The notes under the pieces are model-generated. The model saw nothing but the letters and a program-made list of their open reading frames with translations. It had not been told where the DNA came from and ran no database searches. From Lachnospiraceae bacterium (GTDB taxonomy: Bacteria > Bacillota > Clostridia > Lachnospirales > Lachnospiraceae), in assembly GCA_910574195.1 (NCBI GenBank), contig CAJTBF010000003.1, positions 62,001 through 126,000 on the forward strand: DNA of 64,000 bases. Reading direction: 5' to 3'. Position numbers and translations under genes: made by a program. Positions 35,017 to 44,832 of this stretch are shown here, in pieces; position 1 is the stretch's first letter; each line of letters opens with the position of its first letter.

Positions 35017-36234
35017 TTATCCTTCCACGCGAATCCGGTGAAGAATTCCCGGAAATTGTTTCGCATTTTCTTCATATGCCCGTTCTGTGATCACACCGGT
35101 CAGGAACCCAAACTCTTGCTTCAATCCCTCTACCTGTACCACCTCAATAGGACCAAAACAACTCTCCAGATGCGCTTTCAGCGCTTCCGGTTCCCCGGAA
35201 ATCCGAACAAAGAATTGTTTCTTCGTATCCTCGGAGGGCAGCAATTCCAATTTATCACTCTTCCACATCGTCATAATATTTCTGTGAAGATGTTTCGCCT
35301 CATCCACCACATCTGCCACCACTGCACTGGCCGTAGGAAGTTTCCCGGCGCCGCTGCCATAAAACATAGCATCCCCCAGTACATTTCCATGTACAAAAAT
35401 TGCATTAAACACGTCGTTTACGTTATAGAGCGGATGATCTTTTTTCAGAAGATAGGGCGCTACCATAGCATGCAGATAATCCCCCTGCCTTCTGCTGGAT
35501 GCAAGCAATTTAATGGTCATACCCAGCGCTTTGGCATACATCATGTCTTCTTTTGTAATCTCTGTGATTCCTTCTGTATAAATATCTTCAAAATCCACTT
35601 GCTGACCGGAAATCAGGGAAGACAAAATGGCAATCTTACGACAGGCGTCATGTCCTTCCACATCCGCCTCCGGGTTCCGCTCCGCATATCCTTTATCCTG
35701 CGCTTCTTTTAGAACCTCATCATAATCGGATCCCTCATAGAACATCTTGGTCATCATATAATTGGTCGTTCCGTTCAAAATCCCGGTAATCTCCTCGATC
35801 TCATCTGCTGTCATAGAAGAATTCAAAGGGCGGATAATGGGAATTCCTCCTCCCACACTGGCTTCAAACAGGAAATTGATATTCTGCTCTCTGGCGATCG
35901 ACAACAGCTCCGCCCCATGCTTTGCCACCAATGCTTTATTGGAAGTGGCCACACTCTTCCCGGCCAGAAGGCATCTCTTCACAAAAGTATAAGCCGGTTC
36001 GATTCCACCCATCACTTCTACTACAATCTGTACTTCCGGATCCTTGACGATCACCTCAAAGTCATGCACGATTTTTTCCTGGATCGGATCTCCCGGAAAA
36101 TCCCGTAAATCCAGCACATACTTGATCTGAAGCTGATCTCCGATTCTCTGATTGATACGCGCCCCGTTTGTATTGATGACTTCCACCACACCAGATCCTA
36201 CGGTCCCATATCCCATCACTGCTATATTGATCAT
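35017..36234 (-). CDS. hom: Homoserine dehydrogenase
   Basis: A 405-residue enzyme reducing aspartate semialdehyde to homoserine. The NAD(P) fold has MGYGTVGSGVVEV (7-19). The catalytic core has TSNKALVAKHG, EASVGGGIPIIRPL and NGTTNYMMTKM. A C-terminal ACT domain (about 325-400, FFVRISGEPEALKAHL) suggests threonine feedback. ATG 36234 overlaps the prfB stop by four bases (ATGA), so translation is coupled to RF2. Confidence 0.97.
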   Translation of the reverse strand: MINIAVMGYGTVGSGVVEVINTNGARINQRIGDQLQIKYVLDLRDFPGDPIQEKIVHDFEVIVKDPEVQIVVEVMGGIEPAYTFVKRCLLAGKSVATSNKALVAKHGAELLSIAREQNINFLFEASVGGGIPIIRPLNSSMTADEIEEITGILNGTTNYMMTKMFYEGSDYDEVLKEAQDKGYAERNPEADVEGHDACRKIAILSSLISGQQVDFEDIYTEGITEITKEDMMYAKALGMTIKLLASSRRQGDYLHAMVAPYLLKKDHPLYNVNDVFNAIFVHGNVLGDAMFYGSGAGKLPTASAVVADVVDEAKHLHRNIMTMWKSDKLELLPSEDTKKQFFVRISGEPEALKAHLESCFGPIEVVQVEGLKQEFGFLTGVITERAYEENAKQFPGILHRIRVEG

Positions 36235-37353
36235 CTTTCCTCTCCTTTTTCTCGATCTGTTTTACTCAAATATGCATTGATAAACGGATCAATATTCCCG
36301 TCCATCACACTGCCCACATTACTGATTTCCGCATTTGTCCGATGATCCTTCACCATCGTATACGGCTGCATCACATAGGAACGGATCTGGTTTCCAAATC
36401 CGATCTCCTTCACGTCCCCACGGATATCGGACATCTTCTCCGCCTGCTCCTGCTGTTTCAAAAGATATAATTTTGCTTTCAGCATCTGCATCGCCTTATC
36501 CTTGTTCATATGCTGGGAACGCTCATTCTGGCACTGCACTACAATTCCGGTAGGCAGATGCGTAATCCGGATCGCAGAGGATGTCTTATTGATATGCTGG
36601 CCGCCGGCGCCGCTGGAACGATACGTATCAATCCGCAGATCGTCCTCATTGATCTCCACCTCAATCTCATCTTCAATATCCGGGATTACATCACAGGAAG
36701 AAAACGACGTCTGACGCTTTCCTGCCGCATTAAACGGGGAAATCCGAACCAGACGGTGTACTCCTTTTTCGGAGCGCAGGAAACCATAGGCGTTCTCTCC
36801 GCTCACTTCGAAAGTCACACCCTTAATTCCGGCCACATCTCCTTCCAGATAATCCAATACCTCCAGAGAAAAGCCTTTTTTCTCCGCCCAGCGGCTGTAC
36901 ATCCGGTACAGCATCCCCGTCCAGTCGCAGGACTCTGTTCCGCCGGCCCCCGCATGCAGCGTCACAATGGCATTGCTCCGGTCATATTCTCCGGTGAGAA
37001 GCGTCTGAATCCGAAGTTCTTCAAATTCTTCTTTGAAACGTTCCAGCTCTTCCTGAATCTCCGCAGTTGTCTCCTCGTCCGGCTCTTCCTCACTCATCTC
37101 GATCAAAATTCCCAGATCTTCATGATCTGCATACAATCGTTCGATCTGCTTCACCGAATCCTGCAGACTTTTCAACAGCTTCATCGTCTGCTGGGATTCC
37201 TCCGGCCGGTCCCAGAATCCCGGCTCCTCAATCCTTCTTTCCAGTTCTTCGATTCGCTCTTTCTTAGATGCTAAGTTAAAGTGAATCCCTCAAATCTTTC
37301 AGCGGTTCTTCATATGCAAGCAGACTTGCTTTTAATTCATCAATTAAAACCAC
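36231..37353 (-). CDS. prfB: Peptide chain release factor 2, with programmed +1 frameshift
   Basis: RF2 recognises UGA/UAA stops. The gene is split as in most bacteria. A 25-codon leader starts at GTG 37353 (AGAGGTGA upstream) and ends RDSL at CTT TAA (37276-37281). Skipping one base gives CTT-AAC and continues as NLASKKERIEELERR to 36231, 373 residues in all. The Shine-Dalgarno-like AGGGAT lies three bases before CTT, as in known sites. The shift stop here is TAA rather than the usual TGA. The body has the SPF anticodon motif (VRISPFNAAG) and GGQ (SSGAGGQHINK). secA lies upstream and hom downstream, overlapping. Confidence 0.95.
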
Positions 37354-37525
37354 CTTATTCACCTCTTTCTTTTTTTATTTTCTTCTGAATCCTATTCCCA
37401 TCACAAAACATGATCTGCCCTCTCCGGCAAAACCGTGTATCAGAAGTTGTTCGAATGCGTACCCTTGTATCTCATATACTTTCTATGGATAAACGGCGTC
37501 GGCGTTTCATAACATTTTGATATCT

Positions 37526-40096
37526 TCACTTTCTCCCGCAGCATTGTTTGTATTTCTTGCCGCTTCCGCAGGGACAGGGATCGTTGGGATAGATCTTCTT
37601 CTCGGCCCGCTTTTTCGGCGCGCGCACCGCGCTCTCATCCTTATTGGTTCCCGTCACTTTGGCAACCTGCTCCCGCTCCACCTTCTGCTCTACCCGAATA
37701 TGGAACAGGGTACGGATCGTAATCTCCGCAATGGAATTGGTCATCGCTCCGAACATATCGTATCCCGTCATCTTATATTCCACCAGAGGATCCCGCTGGC
37801 CATACGCCTGCAGTCCGATTCCCTGTCTGAGCTGGTCCATATCGTCAATATGATCCATCCATCTTGCATCAATTGCTTTTAAGAGCACCACACGCTCCAA
37901 TTCCCGAATCTGTTCTGCCTCCGGGAATTCCGCTTCTTTCGCCTCATACGCCTTTACTGCCTTTTCCTTCAGCAGATGCTTCAGCTCTTTCTGCTGCATC
38001 TGGCGTATCTCTTCTGCCTTTGGAAGTTCCAACTGTGGAATGACGGCCCGCAACGACACTTCCAGGCCGGAAAGATCCCACTCTTCTGCTTCCACCTCGG
38101 ATGAGATAAACCGATCCGTCGTATTTTCCACATACTCCGTGATCATATTATAGATGGTATCACGCATGCTCTCCCCATCCAGCACACGCCGGCGTTCTCC
38201 ATAAATAATCTCTCTCTGTTCATTCATCACCTGATCATATTCCATCAGATTTTTACGAATTCCAAAGTTGTTATTCTCGATCTTTTTCTGCGCCTTTTCG
38301 ATAGCACTGGAAAGCATCTTATGTTCAATCTGCTCACCGTCTTCCACACCCAGCGCATTGAAGATCCCCATCAGTCTCTCCGAACCAAACAAGCGCAGCA
38401 AATCATCCTCCAGAGAAATATAAAAACGGGATTCTCCCGGATCTCCCTGTCGCCCGGAACGGCCGCGAAGCTGATTATCGATTCGCCGGGACTCATGCCG
38501 TTCCGTACCGATGATCTTCAAGCCGCCTGCTGCCTTCGCTTCCTCGTCCAGTTTGATATCCGTACCCCGGCCTGCCATATTCGTGGCAATGGTCACCGCT
38601 CCATGTAACCCGGCGTCCGCCACGATCTCCGCCTCCTGTTCATGGTACTTTGCATTCAAAACATTATGCACGATTCCCTGCTTTTTCAGCATCTTGCTCA
38701 ACAATTCGGAGACTTCAATTGTAATAGTACCTACCAGAACGGGCTGGCCGGCTGCATGCGCCGTTTTGACCTCTTCCACTACCGCACGGTATTTCTCTTC
38801 TTTTGTCTTGTAGACCACATCCTCCTGATCTATTCTTTGCACAGGTACGTTGGTCGGGATCTCAATCACATCCATCCCGTAAATATCCCGAAACTCTTTT
38901 TCTTCCGTCAAAGCCGTTCCGGTCATTCCGCTTTTCTTTTCAAATTTATTGAACAGATTCTGGAATGTAATGGTTGCCAGCGTCTTACTTTCCCGCTTTA
39001 CCTTCACATGTTCCTTCGCCTCGATGGCCTGATGGAGCCCATCGGAATATCGGCGCCCCGGCATGATACGCCCTGTAAATTCATCCACAATGACAACTTC
39101 CCCGTCCGGAGTCACCACATAATCCTGGTCCCGGAACATCAAATTATGCGCACGCAGCGCCAGAATAATATTGTGCTGGATCTCCAGATTCTCCGGGTCT
39201 GCCAGATTCTCAATATGGAAGAACTTCTCTACCTTTTGAACACCGTCTTCTGTCAGATTGACAGATTTTTCTTTTTCATTGACAATGTAATCCCCTGTCT
39301 CTTCAATATCCTCGCCCATAATGGCATTCATCTTGGAAAATTCTCCGCTGGCTTCCCCGCGTTCCAACTGCCTGGCCAGAATATCACATGCTTCATACAG
39401 CTTCGTGGATTTCCCGCTCTGTCCGGAAATAATCAACGGAGTCCTTGCCTCGTCGATCAAAACGGAATCCACCTCATCGATGATGGCAAAATGCAGGCCT
39501 CTCTGCACGAGCTGTTCTTTATAGATCACCATATTATCGCGCAGATAGTCAAATCCCAGCTCATTATTCGTCACATAGGTGAGATCACACTGATAAGCTT
39601 TTCGCCGCTCTTCATTATCCATGCCATTTAAGACCACGCCTACGGTCAGCCCTAAAAACTCATGCACTTTCCCCATCCATTCGGCGTCACGTTTTGCCAG
39701 GTAGTCATTAACCGTAACGATATGTACGCCCTTTCCTTCCAGTGCGTTCAGATATGCAGGCAGCGTGGAGACCAGTGTCTTACCTTCTCCGGTGCGCATC
39801 TCAGAAATTCGTCCCTGATGCAGGATAATTCCACCGATCAACTGTACCCGGTAATGCTGCATTCCCAACGTCCGTACCGCTGCTTCCCGGACAACCGCAT
39901 ACGCCTCCGGCAGCAAATCATCCAGTGTCTCCCCATCCCGAAGCCGTTGTTTGAACTCTCTGGTTTTATCCTTCAGCTCTGCATCGCTTAACGCCCGCAT
40001 CGCCGGCTCCAGCGCCTCGATCTGATCTGCAAGTGGATAGATACGTTTCAGTTCATTCTCACTGTGCGTACCAAAAATTTTCTCCATCAAACCCAT
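37526..40096 (-). CDS. secA: Preprotein translocase ATPase SecA
   Basis: An 856-residue motor for Sec export. NBD1 Walker A is [17 protein letters not shown] (about 100-116), with [19 protein letters not shown]. The preprotein cross-linking domain and NBD2 ([24 protein letters not shown]) follow. The helical scaffold and C-terminal zinc site [13 protein letters not shown] complete it. It is first in the secA-prfB-hom run. No oddities. Confidence 0.98.
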   Translation of the reverse strand: MGLMEKIFGTHSENELKRIYPLADQIEALEPAMRALSDAELKDKTREFKQRLRDGETLDDLLPEAYAVVREAAVRTLGMQHYRVQLIGGIILHQGRISEMRTGEGKTLVSTLPAYLNALEGKGVHIVTVNDYLAKRDAEWMGKVHEFLGLTVGVVLNGMDNEERRKAYQCDLTYVTNNELGFDYLRDNMVIYKEQLVQRGLHFAIIDEVDSVLIDEARTPLIISGQSGKSTKLYEACDILARQLERGEASGEFSKMNAIMGEDIEETGDYIVNEKEKSVNLTEDGVQKVEKFFHIENLADPENLEIQHNIILALRAHNLMFRDQDYVVTPDGEVVIVDEFTGRIMPGRRYSDGLHQAIEAKEHVKVKRESKTLATITFQNLFNKFEKKSGMTGTALTEEKEFRDIYGMDVIEIPTNVPVQRIDQEDVVYKTKEEKYRAVVEEVKTAHAAGQPVLVGTITIEVSELLSKMLKKQGIVHNVLNAKYHEQEAEIVADAGLHGAVTIATNMAGRGTDIKLDEEAKAAGGLKIIGTERHESRRIDNQLRGRSGRQGDPGESRFYISLEDDLLRLFGSERLMGIFNALGVEDGEQIEHKMLSSAIEKAQKKIENNNFGIRKNLMEYDQVMNEQREIIYGERRRVLDGESMRDTIYNMITEYVENTTDRFISSEVEAEEWDLSGLEVSLRAVIPQLELPKAEEIRQMQQKELKHLLKEKAVKAYEAKEAEFPEAEQIRELERVVLLKAIDARWMDHIDDMDQLRQGIGLQAYGQRDPLVEYKMTGYDMFGAMTNSIAEITIRTLFHIRVEQKVEREQVAKVTGTNKDESAVRAPKKRAEKKIYPNDPCPCGSGKKYKQCCGRK

Positions 40097-40267
40097 AAGC
40101 CGTAATTAACTCCTTTTTCTATTTACTTCAACGTCATTCTTCCCACCCCGCGGGGGGATCATAATAACAACTTTTTCCATCTCCCTGCAAACAGGAACAC
40201 TTAAATTTTATTCTAACACTAACTCTTTCCAAATTCAACTGATTCCTGTTTTATTCTTAAAGCCCCA

Positions 40268-40298
40268 GTAACAGTTCAGCCTCCGGCCTTGCTGTTAC
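40268..40298. repeat. Head hairpin of the multi-hairpin element, at the hisA stop codon
   Basis: GTAACAGTTCAGCCTCCGGC...TTGCTGTTAC. The hisA stop codon (40295-40297) lies inside the stem, so insertion of the element may have set the protein end. Confidence 0.65.
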
Positions 40299-41092
40299 TG
40301 CTCACACCGGTGCGCACAGTCGCCTCCGATTTCTTTCATCCGGGAGTAAGGGATACTGCCGCCAAAGAGATCCAAAGCGCTCCCAATCGTAATATCCAGT
40401 TTCCCTTTACTTTCTTTCTCGAATTCTTCCAAATCTTCGATTCTGCCGATTCCTCCCGCATAGGTCACAGGGATCCCATTCCATTCTGCCAGCAGCCGCA
40501 CCAGTTCCGTCTCCACACCGGACGCTTTTCCTTCCACATCCACGCCATGAATCAGAAATTCCGCGCAATAGCCGGAAAGCATTTTCAATGTCTCTCCCTC
40601 CAGTCTCACATCCGTAAACTTCTGCCAGCGGTCCGTTACAATATAATACCATCCGTCTTTCTTTCTGCAGCTTAAATCCAGTACAATCCGCTCTTTTCCC
40701 GCCGCTGCTTTTAGCTTCTCCAGATTTTCCCGCTGGAAATGTCCGTCCTGAAACACATAGGAAGTCACAATCACATGGCTTGCGCCCGCCGTCAGATATT
40801 CCTGTGCATTCTCTGCAGTGATTCCGCCTCCCACCTGCATCCCGCCCGGATATGCCTTCAAAGCGGAAAACGCCTGTCTGCGGGTTGCCTCGTAATACGC
40901 GGAATCCTTCGCATTCAATAAAATGATATGTCCGCCCCTCAGGCCATCCCTGCGATATAACTCCGCATAATATGGCGCATCCCGTTTTGAAATAAAGTTC
41001 GTAACCGCTTGATCATTTTGATCTCTCAGGCTGCCTCCGACAATCTGTTTTACCTGTCCGTTATGTATATCAATACAAGGCCTGAATTTCAT
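40295..41092 (-). CDS. hisA: Phosphoribosylformimino-AICAR-phosphate isomerase, eukaryotic-type HisA
   Basis: A 265-residue TIM-barrel histidine-biosynthesis isomerase. It begins MKFRPCIDIHNGQVKQIVGG, with the catalytic Asp in CIDIHNG. GGMQVGGGIT and VTYAGGIG are phosphate-binding loops. The barrel has the insertions typical of the eukaryotic HIS6 subtype (TIGR02129), such as VLDLSCRKKDGWYYIVTDRWQKF. It stands alone with no other his genes in the window. ATG 41092 gives better spacing to GAGG than the ATG at 41101. Its end falls within a dispersed hairpin. Confidence 0.9.
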   Translation of the reverse strand: MKFRPCIDIHNGQVKQIVGGSLRDQNDQAVTNFISKRDAPYYAELYRRDGLRGGHIILLNAKDSAYYEATRRQAFSALKAYPGGMQVGGGITAENAQEYLTAGASHVIVTSYVFQDGHFQRENLEKLKAAAGKERIVLDLSCRKKDGWYYIVTDRWQKFTDVRLEGETLKMLSGYCAEFLIHGVDVEGKASGVETELVRLLAEWNGIPVTYAGGIGRIEDLEEFEKESKGKLDITIGSALDLFGGSIPYSRMKEIGGDCAHRCEQ

Positions 41093-41136
41093 CCTTCTCA
41101 TCCTCTTTCTTCTATGTATATGTGTATAATGTTACG

Positions 41137-41309
41137 ATACTCATCCGGGCACCTCCTATTCGATGTGCGCCTCACGAGCGGACAGCATTGCTGTCCGATA
41201 AGATTCTCGCATCAGGATCTGCCTGTGCATAACCTGACAGGCAGGGGATACCTTCCAATTCTTCCTGGCAGGCATCCCACACCACTTATCTTATCCGGGC
41301 ATTCTAACG
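41137..41309. repeat. Dispersed intergenic repeat (CATCCGGGCA family)
   Basis: GATACTCATCCGGGCACCTC, then ATTCGATGTGCGCCTCACGAGCGGACAGC and the hairpin GGACAGCATTGCTGTCC. A second fragment, CTTATCCGGGCATTCTAACG, is at 41290-41309. Confidence 0.75.
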
Positions 41310-41651
41310 ATTATTCTCATCCTGAATGTCACGGTCTCTTACTCCGTTTCCGTTCTCATCTGTCAGATCATCCGTTGCGTCCTCTATACCGTCTTTCACA
41401 TCGTCTACGGCATCATCAATGACGCCATTGTTTTCTCTTTCGGTTCCATTGGTCGCATCATTCACATTTCGATTTTCCTCGTTGTCTCTTCCTGTGTTAT
41501 TTTTGTCATTTGCAGTAGAATCCTCCCGCTTTGTATCGGTGGTCTCCTGTTCCATATTATCCGATGTATTATTTCTGTTTCCACAGGCTGTCATGCTTCC
41601 GATCATCCCTGTACACATCATCACCAAAAGAATTCTTTTCATATTTTTCAT
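41304..41651 (-). CDS. Small Asn/Asp-rich lipoprotein
   Basis: A 115-residue protein with a lipoprotein signal peptide: basic MKNMKR, hydrophobic ILLVMMCTGMIGSM and lipobox MTAC (Cys 23). The mature part is very hydrophilic, rich in N, D, E and T, with an acidic helical end (DDAVDDVKDGIEDATDDLTDE). No known domain. GGGAG lies eight bases before the ATG. It is probably anchored to the outer face of the membrane as a flexible spacer-like protein; function unknown. Confidence 0.8.
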   Translation of the reverse strand: MKNMKRILLVMMCTGMIGSMTACGNRNNTSDNMEQETTDTKREDSTANDKNNTGRDNEENRNVNDATNGTERENNGVIDDAVDDVKDGIEDATDDLTDENGNGVRDRDIQDENNR

Positions 41652-41749
41652 TATTTTTTCTCCCTTTCCATGATTATTTTTATACCTGTAATATCTGTAA
41701 TTCTTATCAGATTATGTATAGAAATATCTTCCAGAGAAAAAATAAGATA

Positions 41750-43705
41750 TTATATTCTTTCTTTGATTTCACCGCTGCGATAAGCCGCCAGCAAAATTTC
41801 CAGATCAGCAATCTGCTCTTTCAGCTCTTTCCCCGCATCCGTGTCTCCTACCATTCGTCTCTCCATCACCCGCTTAATCACGGTACTCTCCGAATGAATA
41901 TCGCTTTCCTTCTCAATTGCGGCTTCCGTGGATTCAAATGGTTCATGCGCCACAAGCCGCAGCCCATAAGAATTATAAATCAACGTATAACCTGCAATTC
42001 CGGTTTCTTTCTGATAGGCTTTGGAAAACCCTCCGTCAATCACCAGCACCCTCCCGTTACACTTCACCGGACTCTCCCCATTTTTCCGTTTTACCGGAAC
42101 ATGTCCGTTTACAATATAAGATTCTTCCGGGGACAACCCAAACTCCCGCATGACCTGGTCAATGACTTCCTCATTTTCCAGATACCGGTAATAGGGATTT
42201 TTCTTTTCCTGATGTGTTTCCTTCTCCGCCAGAAAATACCGCTCAAACGTTGCCATTTTATCTTTTCCAAATAATGGAGAACCTGGATGCAGCCAGATAT
42301 ACCACATGATATCTTTTCCGTTTTCCCGATCCTGCTCATCCAAAGAAAAGAATCCTTTCCGCACATAACGGTCCAGCGCATCATACAGAGACTTTCCTTT
42401 AAATTTACGGCCAAACAGTTCCACTTCCTTTAAACTGCCGTCTTCATTCAGCGGCACGCATCCATGATACAGCAGATTGTGATTATGTACTTTATACAGA
42501 TTCCCTTTTGCCAAAAGAAAATGCATGTGTTCCTGCAGCTTTTCACATCCAAGAAATGCTTTCTCCAGACGTTCCATTACCTCCTGCTCTTCCTCCGAGA
42601 GTTTATAGGGATCTTTCGGATCGATCGTCGGAAAATTCTGATCTAACATCTGATACTCTTTTCCTTGCAGCGTGATCGTCCCTTTCTCATAATCAATCCG
42701 GTGCAGAAGCGCCCGGTCTTCCATATGAAATCCTGCCTGCCGGCGGATAATCTGTCCTTCCTCTTTGAACTGTATAACGGAAATCGCTTTATGAATCCGC
42801 AGATTCATCTCCTGCTCCGCCTTGCTCAACGCATCATCCTGTCCTTTCAGCGTGAAACAGGTACAGGGATCCTCCCCGTAAACACGCATTGCAAATGTTG
42901 CAAGAGGAAGCAGATTGATCCCATATCCATCCTCCAGAATATCCAAATTGTTGTACCGGGCACAAATCCGAATCACATTGGCAATACATCCTCTCTGCCC
43001 CACAGCCGCTCCCATCCACAGTACGTCATGGTTCCCCCACTGAATATCCACAGAATGATACTGCATCAGCTTGTCCATAATAATATGCGGTCCCGGCCCC
43101 CGGTCATAGATATCCCCGACAATATGAAGGTGATCCACCACCAGACGCTGGATCAGGCGGGAAATAGCCGCGATAAACTGTTCCGCCCTGCCAATGCGAA
43201 TAATCGTCATTATAATCTCATTATAATAAGACTCTTTATCATGAATCTCCGCCTTTTCCGTAATCAGTTCTTCAATCACATAGGCAAAGTCTTTCGGCAG
43301 CGCCTTACGGACCTTCGACCGGGTATACTTGCTGGCCGCCCGTTTGCTTACTTCGATCAGGCGATACAGGTTTACCTTATACCAGTCCTCCATATTATCC
43401 TCTGTCTTTTTTACCTTCGCCATTTTTTCTTTCGGATAATAGATCAGAGTAGCCAGAGAGCGTTTTTCCCGTTTACTCAGCGTATTTCCAAATACATCGT
43501 CGATTTTTCGCCGGACGGAGCCCGAACCATTCTTCAGAACATGAGAAAATGCTTCGTACTCTCCATGTACATCTGTAAGAAAATGTTCTGTCCCTTTGGG
43601 CAGGCTTAAGATGGCCTGCATATTGATAATCTCTGTGGACGCCGCCGCGATCGTCGGATACAAATCCGACAGCCGTTCCAGATATCTGGTTTCCAACTCT
43701 TTCAT
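41750..43705 (-). CDS. fbp: Fructose-1,6-bisphosphatase, class III (Firmicutes type)
   Basis: A 651-residue gluconeogenic phosphatase of the calcineurin-like class III. Metal-site motifs are LTDVHGEYEAFSHVL (about 43-57), VGDIYDRGPGPHIIMDKL, WGNHDVLWMGAA and the later YIVNGHVPVKRKNGESP. Length matches the Bacillus enzyme. It starts 16 bases after dapB. No oddities. Confidence 0.97.
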   Translation of the reverse strand: MKELETRYLERLSDLYPTIAAASTEIINMQAILSLPKGTEHFLTDVHGEYEAFSHVLKNGSGSVRRKIDDVFGNTLSKREKRSLATLIYYPKEKMAKVKKTEDNMEDWYKVNLYRLIEVSKRAASKYTRSKVRKALPKDFAYVIEELITEKAEIHDKESYYNEIIMTIIRIGRAEQFIAAISRLIQRLVVDHLHIVGDIYDRGPGPHIIMDKLMQYHSVDIQWGNHDVLWMGAAVGQRGCIANVIRICARYNNLDILEDGYGINLLPLATFAMRVYGEDPCTCFTLKGQDDALSKAEQEMNLRIHKAISVIQFKEEGQIIRRQAGFHMEDRALLHRIDYEKGTITLQGKEYQMLDQNFPTIDPKDPYKLSEEEQEVMERLEKAFLGCEKLQEHMHFLLAKGNLYKVHNHNLLYHGCVPLNEDGSLKEVELFGRKFKGKSLYDALDRYVRKGFFSLDEQDRENGKDIMWYIWLHPGSPLFGKDKMATFERYFLAEKETHQEKKNPYYRYLENEEVIDQVMREFGLSPEESYIVNGHVPVKRKNGESPVKCNGRVLVIDGGFSKAYQKETGIAGYTLIYNSYGLRLVAHEPFESTEAAIEKESDIHSESTVIKRVMERRMVGDTDAGKELKEQIADLEILLAAYRSGEIKERI

Positions 43706-43721
43706 AGTCTCCTCCTGTCTT

Positions 43722-44480
43722 TTAAAGCCGAATCACATCGCTCATATCATACATTCCCGCCGGTTTTCCCGCCAAAAATTTAGCGGCCTCCACCGCACCT
43801 TTTCCAAATACACTCCGGGAATACGCCGTATGCTGAAATGTAATCACTTCATCCGTACCGGCAAAAATCACTTCATGCTCTCCCACAATGGTCCCCCCGC
43901 GTACCGCGGAAATGCCGATTTCTTTTTTTTCTCTTTTCTTGCGCACCGTACTTCTGTCATACACATATTCGTACACTCCGTCCATTGCCTCATTCACAGA
44001 ATCCGCCAATGCCAGCGCCGTCCCGCTTGGGGCATCCAGCTTCTGGTTATGGTGACGCTCCAGCACTTCAATATCATATCCGGCCGGACCAAGCACTTTC
44101 GCCGCGTCTTTCAATAACTTTAAAAGCAGATTGATTCCCAGCGACATATTTGCTGACTTCAGGATCGCCGTCTTCCGGGATGCTTTCTTGATATCCTGTA
44201 ACTGTTCTTTGGAATATCCGGTAGAACAAAGAATCACCGGCATCTTTTTTTTTACACAATATTGTAATACATCTCCCAGTGCAGATGCATTTGTAAAATC
44301 AATCAGCGCATCTGCATCCACATCACATTTTTCCAGACTGTCAAATACCGGATAAGAATTCTCCGCTCCCTGGTATGCGTCCACTCCCGCCACAATCTCT
44401 ACCTGATCATCCTCCTGCACCAGTGCGGTGATGATCCGCCCCATTCTCCCATTACAGCCATGCATCAAAACTTTTGTCAT
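43722..44480 (-). CDS. dapB: 4-hydroxy-tetrahydrodipicolinate reductase
   Basis: A 252-residue lysine/peptidoglycan-precursor enzyme. The NAD(P)-binding GCNGRMGRII is at 8-17, with STGYSKEQ, the signature EVLERHHNQKLDAPSGTA and GEHEVIFAGTDEVITFQHTA. ATG 44480 is taken because it gives the family N-terminus MTKVLMHGCNGRMG; the frame is open to 44552. It is co-transcribed with fbp. Confidence 0.97.
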   Translation of the reverse strand: MTKVLMHGCNGRMGRIITALVQEDDQVEIVAGVDAYQGAENSYPVFDSLEKCDVDADALIDFTNASALGDVLQYCVKKKMPVILCSTGYSKEQLQDIKKASRKTAILKSANMSLGINLLLKLLKDAAKVLGPAGYDIEVLERHHNQKLDAPSGTALALADSVNEAMDGVYEYVYDRSTVRKKREKKEIGISAVRGGTIVGEHEVIFAGTDEVITFQHTAYSRSVFGKGAVEAAKFLAGKPAGMYDMSDVIRL

Positions 44481-44564
44481 ATTCTCTCCTCCTCTTTTTC
44501 TATCTGCATTTCCATTTTTCTCAGCAGGTCTCCTCCATGAAACTTTTTCCATATAAAAAAGGAT

Positions 44565-44600
44565 ATCACACTTGAGTCAATTCCTCAATAAATGATATCC
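44565..44600 (-). terminator. Terminator downstream of the SSB-like gene
   Basis: On the minus strand TGATATCC pairs with GGATATCA (44571-44578 with 44593-44600), followed by TTTTTTATAT. Confidence 0.65.
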
Positions 44601-44627
44601 CTTTTCCCATTTTTTATCATAACAATT

Positions 44628-44774
44628 GTTACTGTTCAGCCTATACGGCCTCACTGTTACGGAATCTGTCCTATTGAAGTTTGCCTTACGGCAAAGAGGC
44701 CGGATTCTATTCCAACTGTGATGCGTTCTTACGGATTTTGCAGCAAGTGCAAAGTCCTGAGCTGAATAAGTTAC
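44628..44774. repeat. Multi-hairpin dispersed element, second long copy
   Basis: Shares with 29541-29687 the head GTTCAGCC...GGCC..CTGTTACGGAATC, the central hairpin (degraded) and a near-identical block GTTCTTACGGA-TTTGCAGCAA-GTGCAAAGTCC. Confidence 0.75.
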
Positions 44775-44832
44775 TTTTTTATTACAGCAATTAGTTACCC
44801 GTTCACACCCTGCAGGCGCGCCCGGTTATTTT

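Larger units (their letters stand above)
44481..44832. other. Intergenic region between ssb-like gene and dapB
   Basis: Contains a minus-strand terminator (44565-44600) and a long copy of the multi-hairpin repeat (44628-44774). No coding potential seen. Confidence 0.6.
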
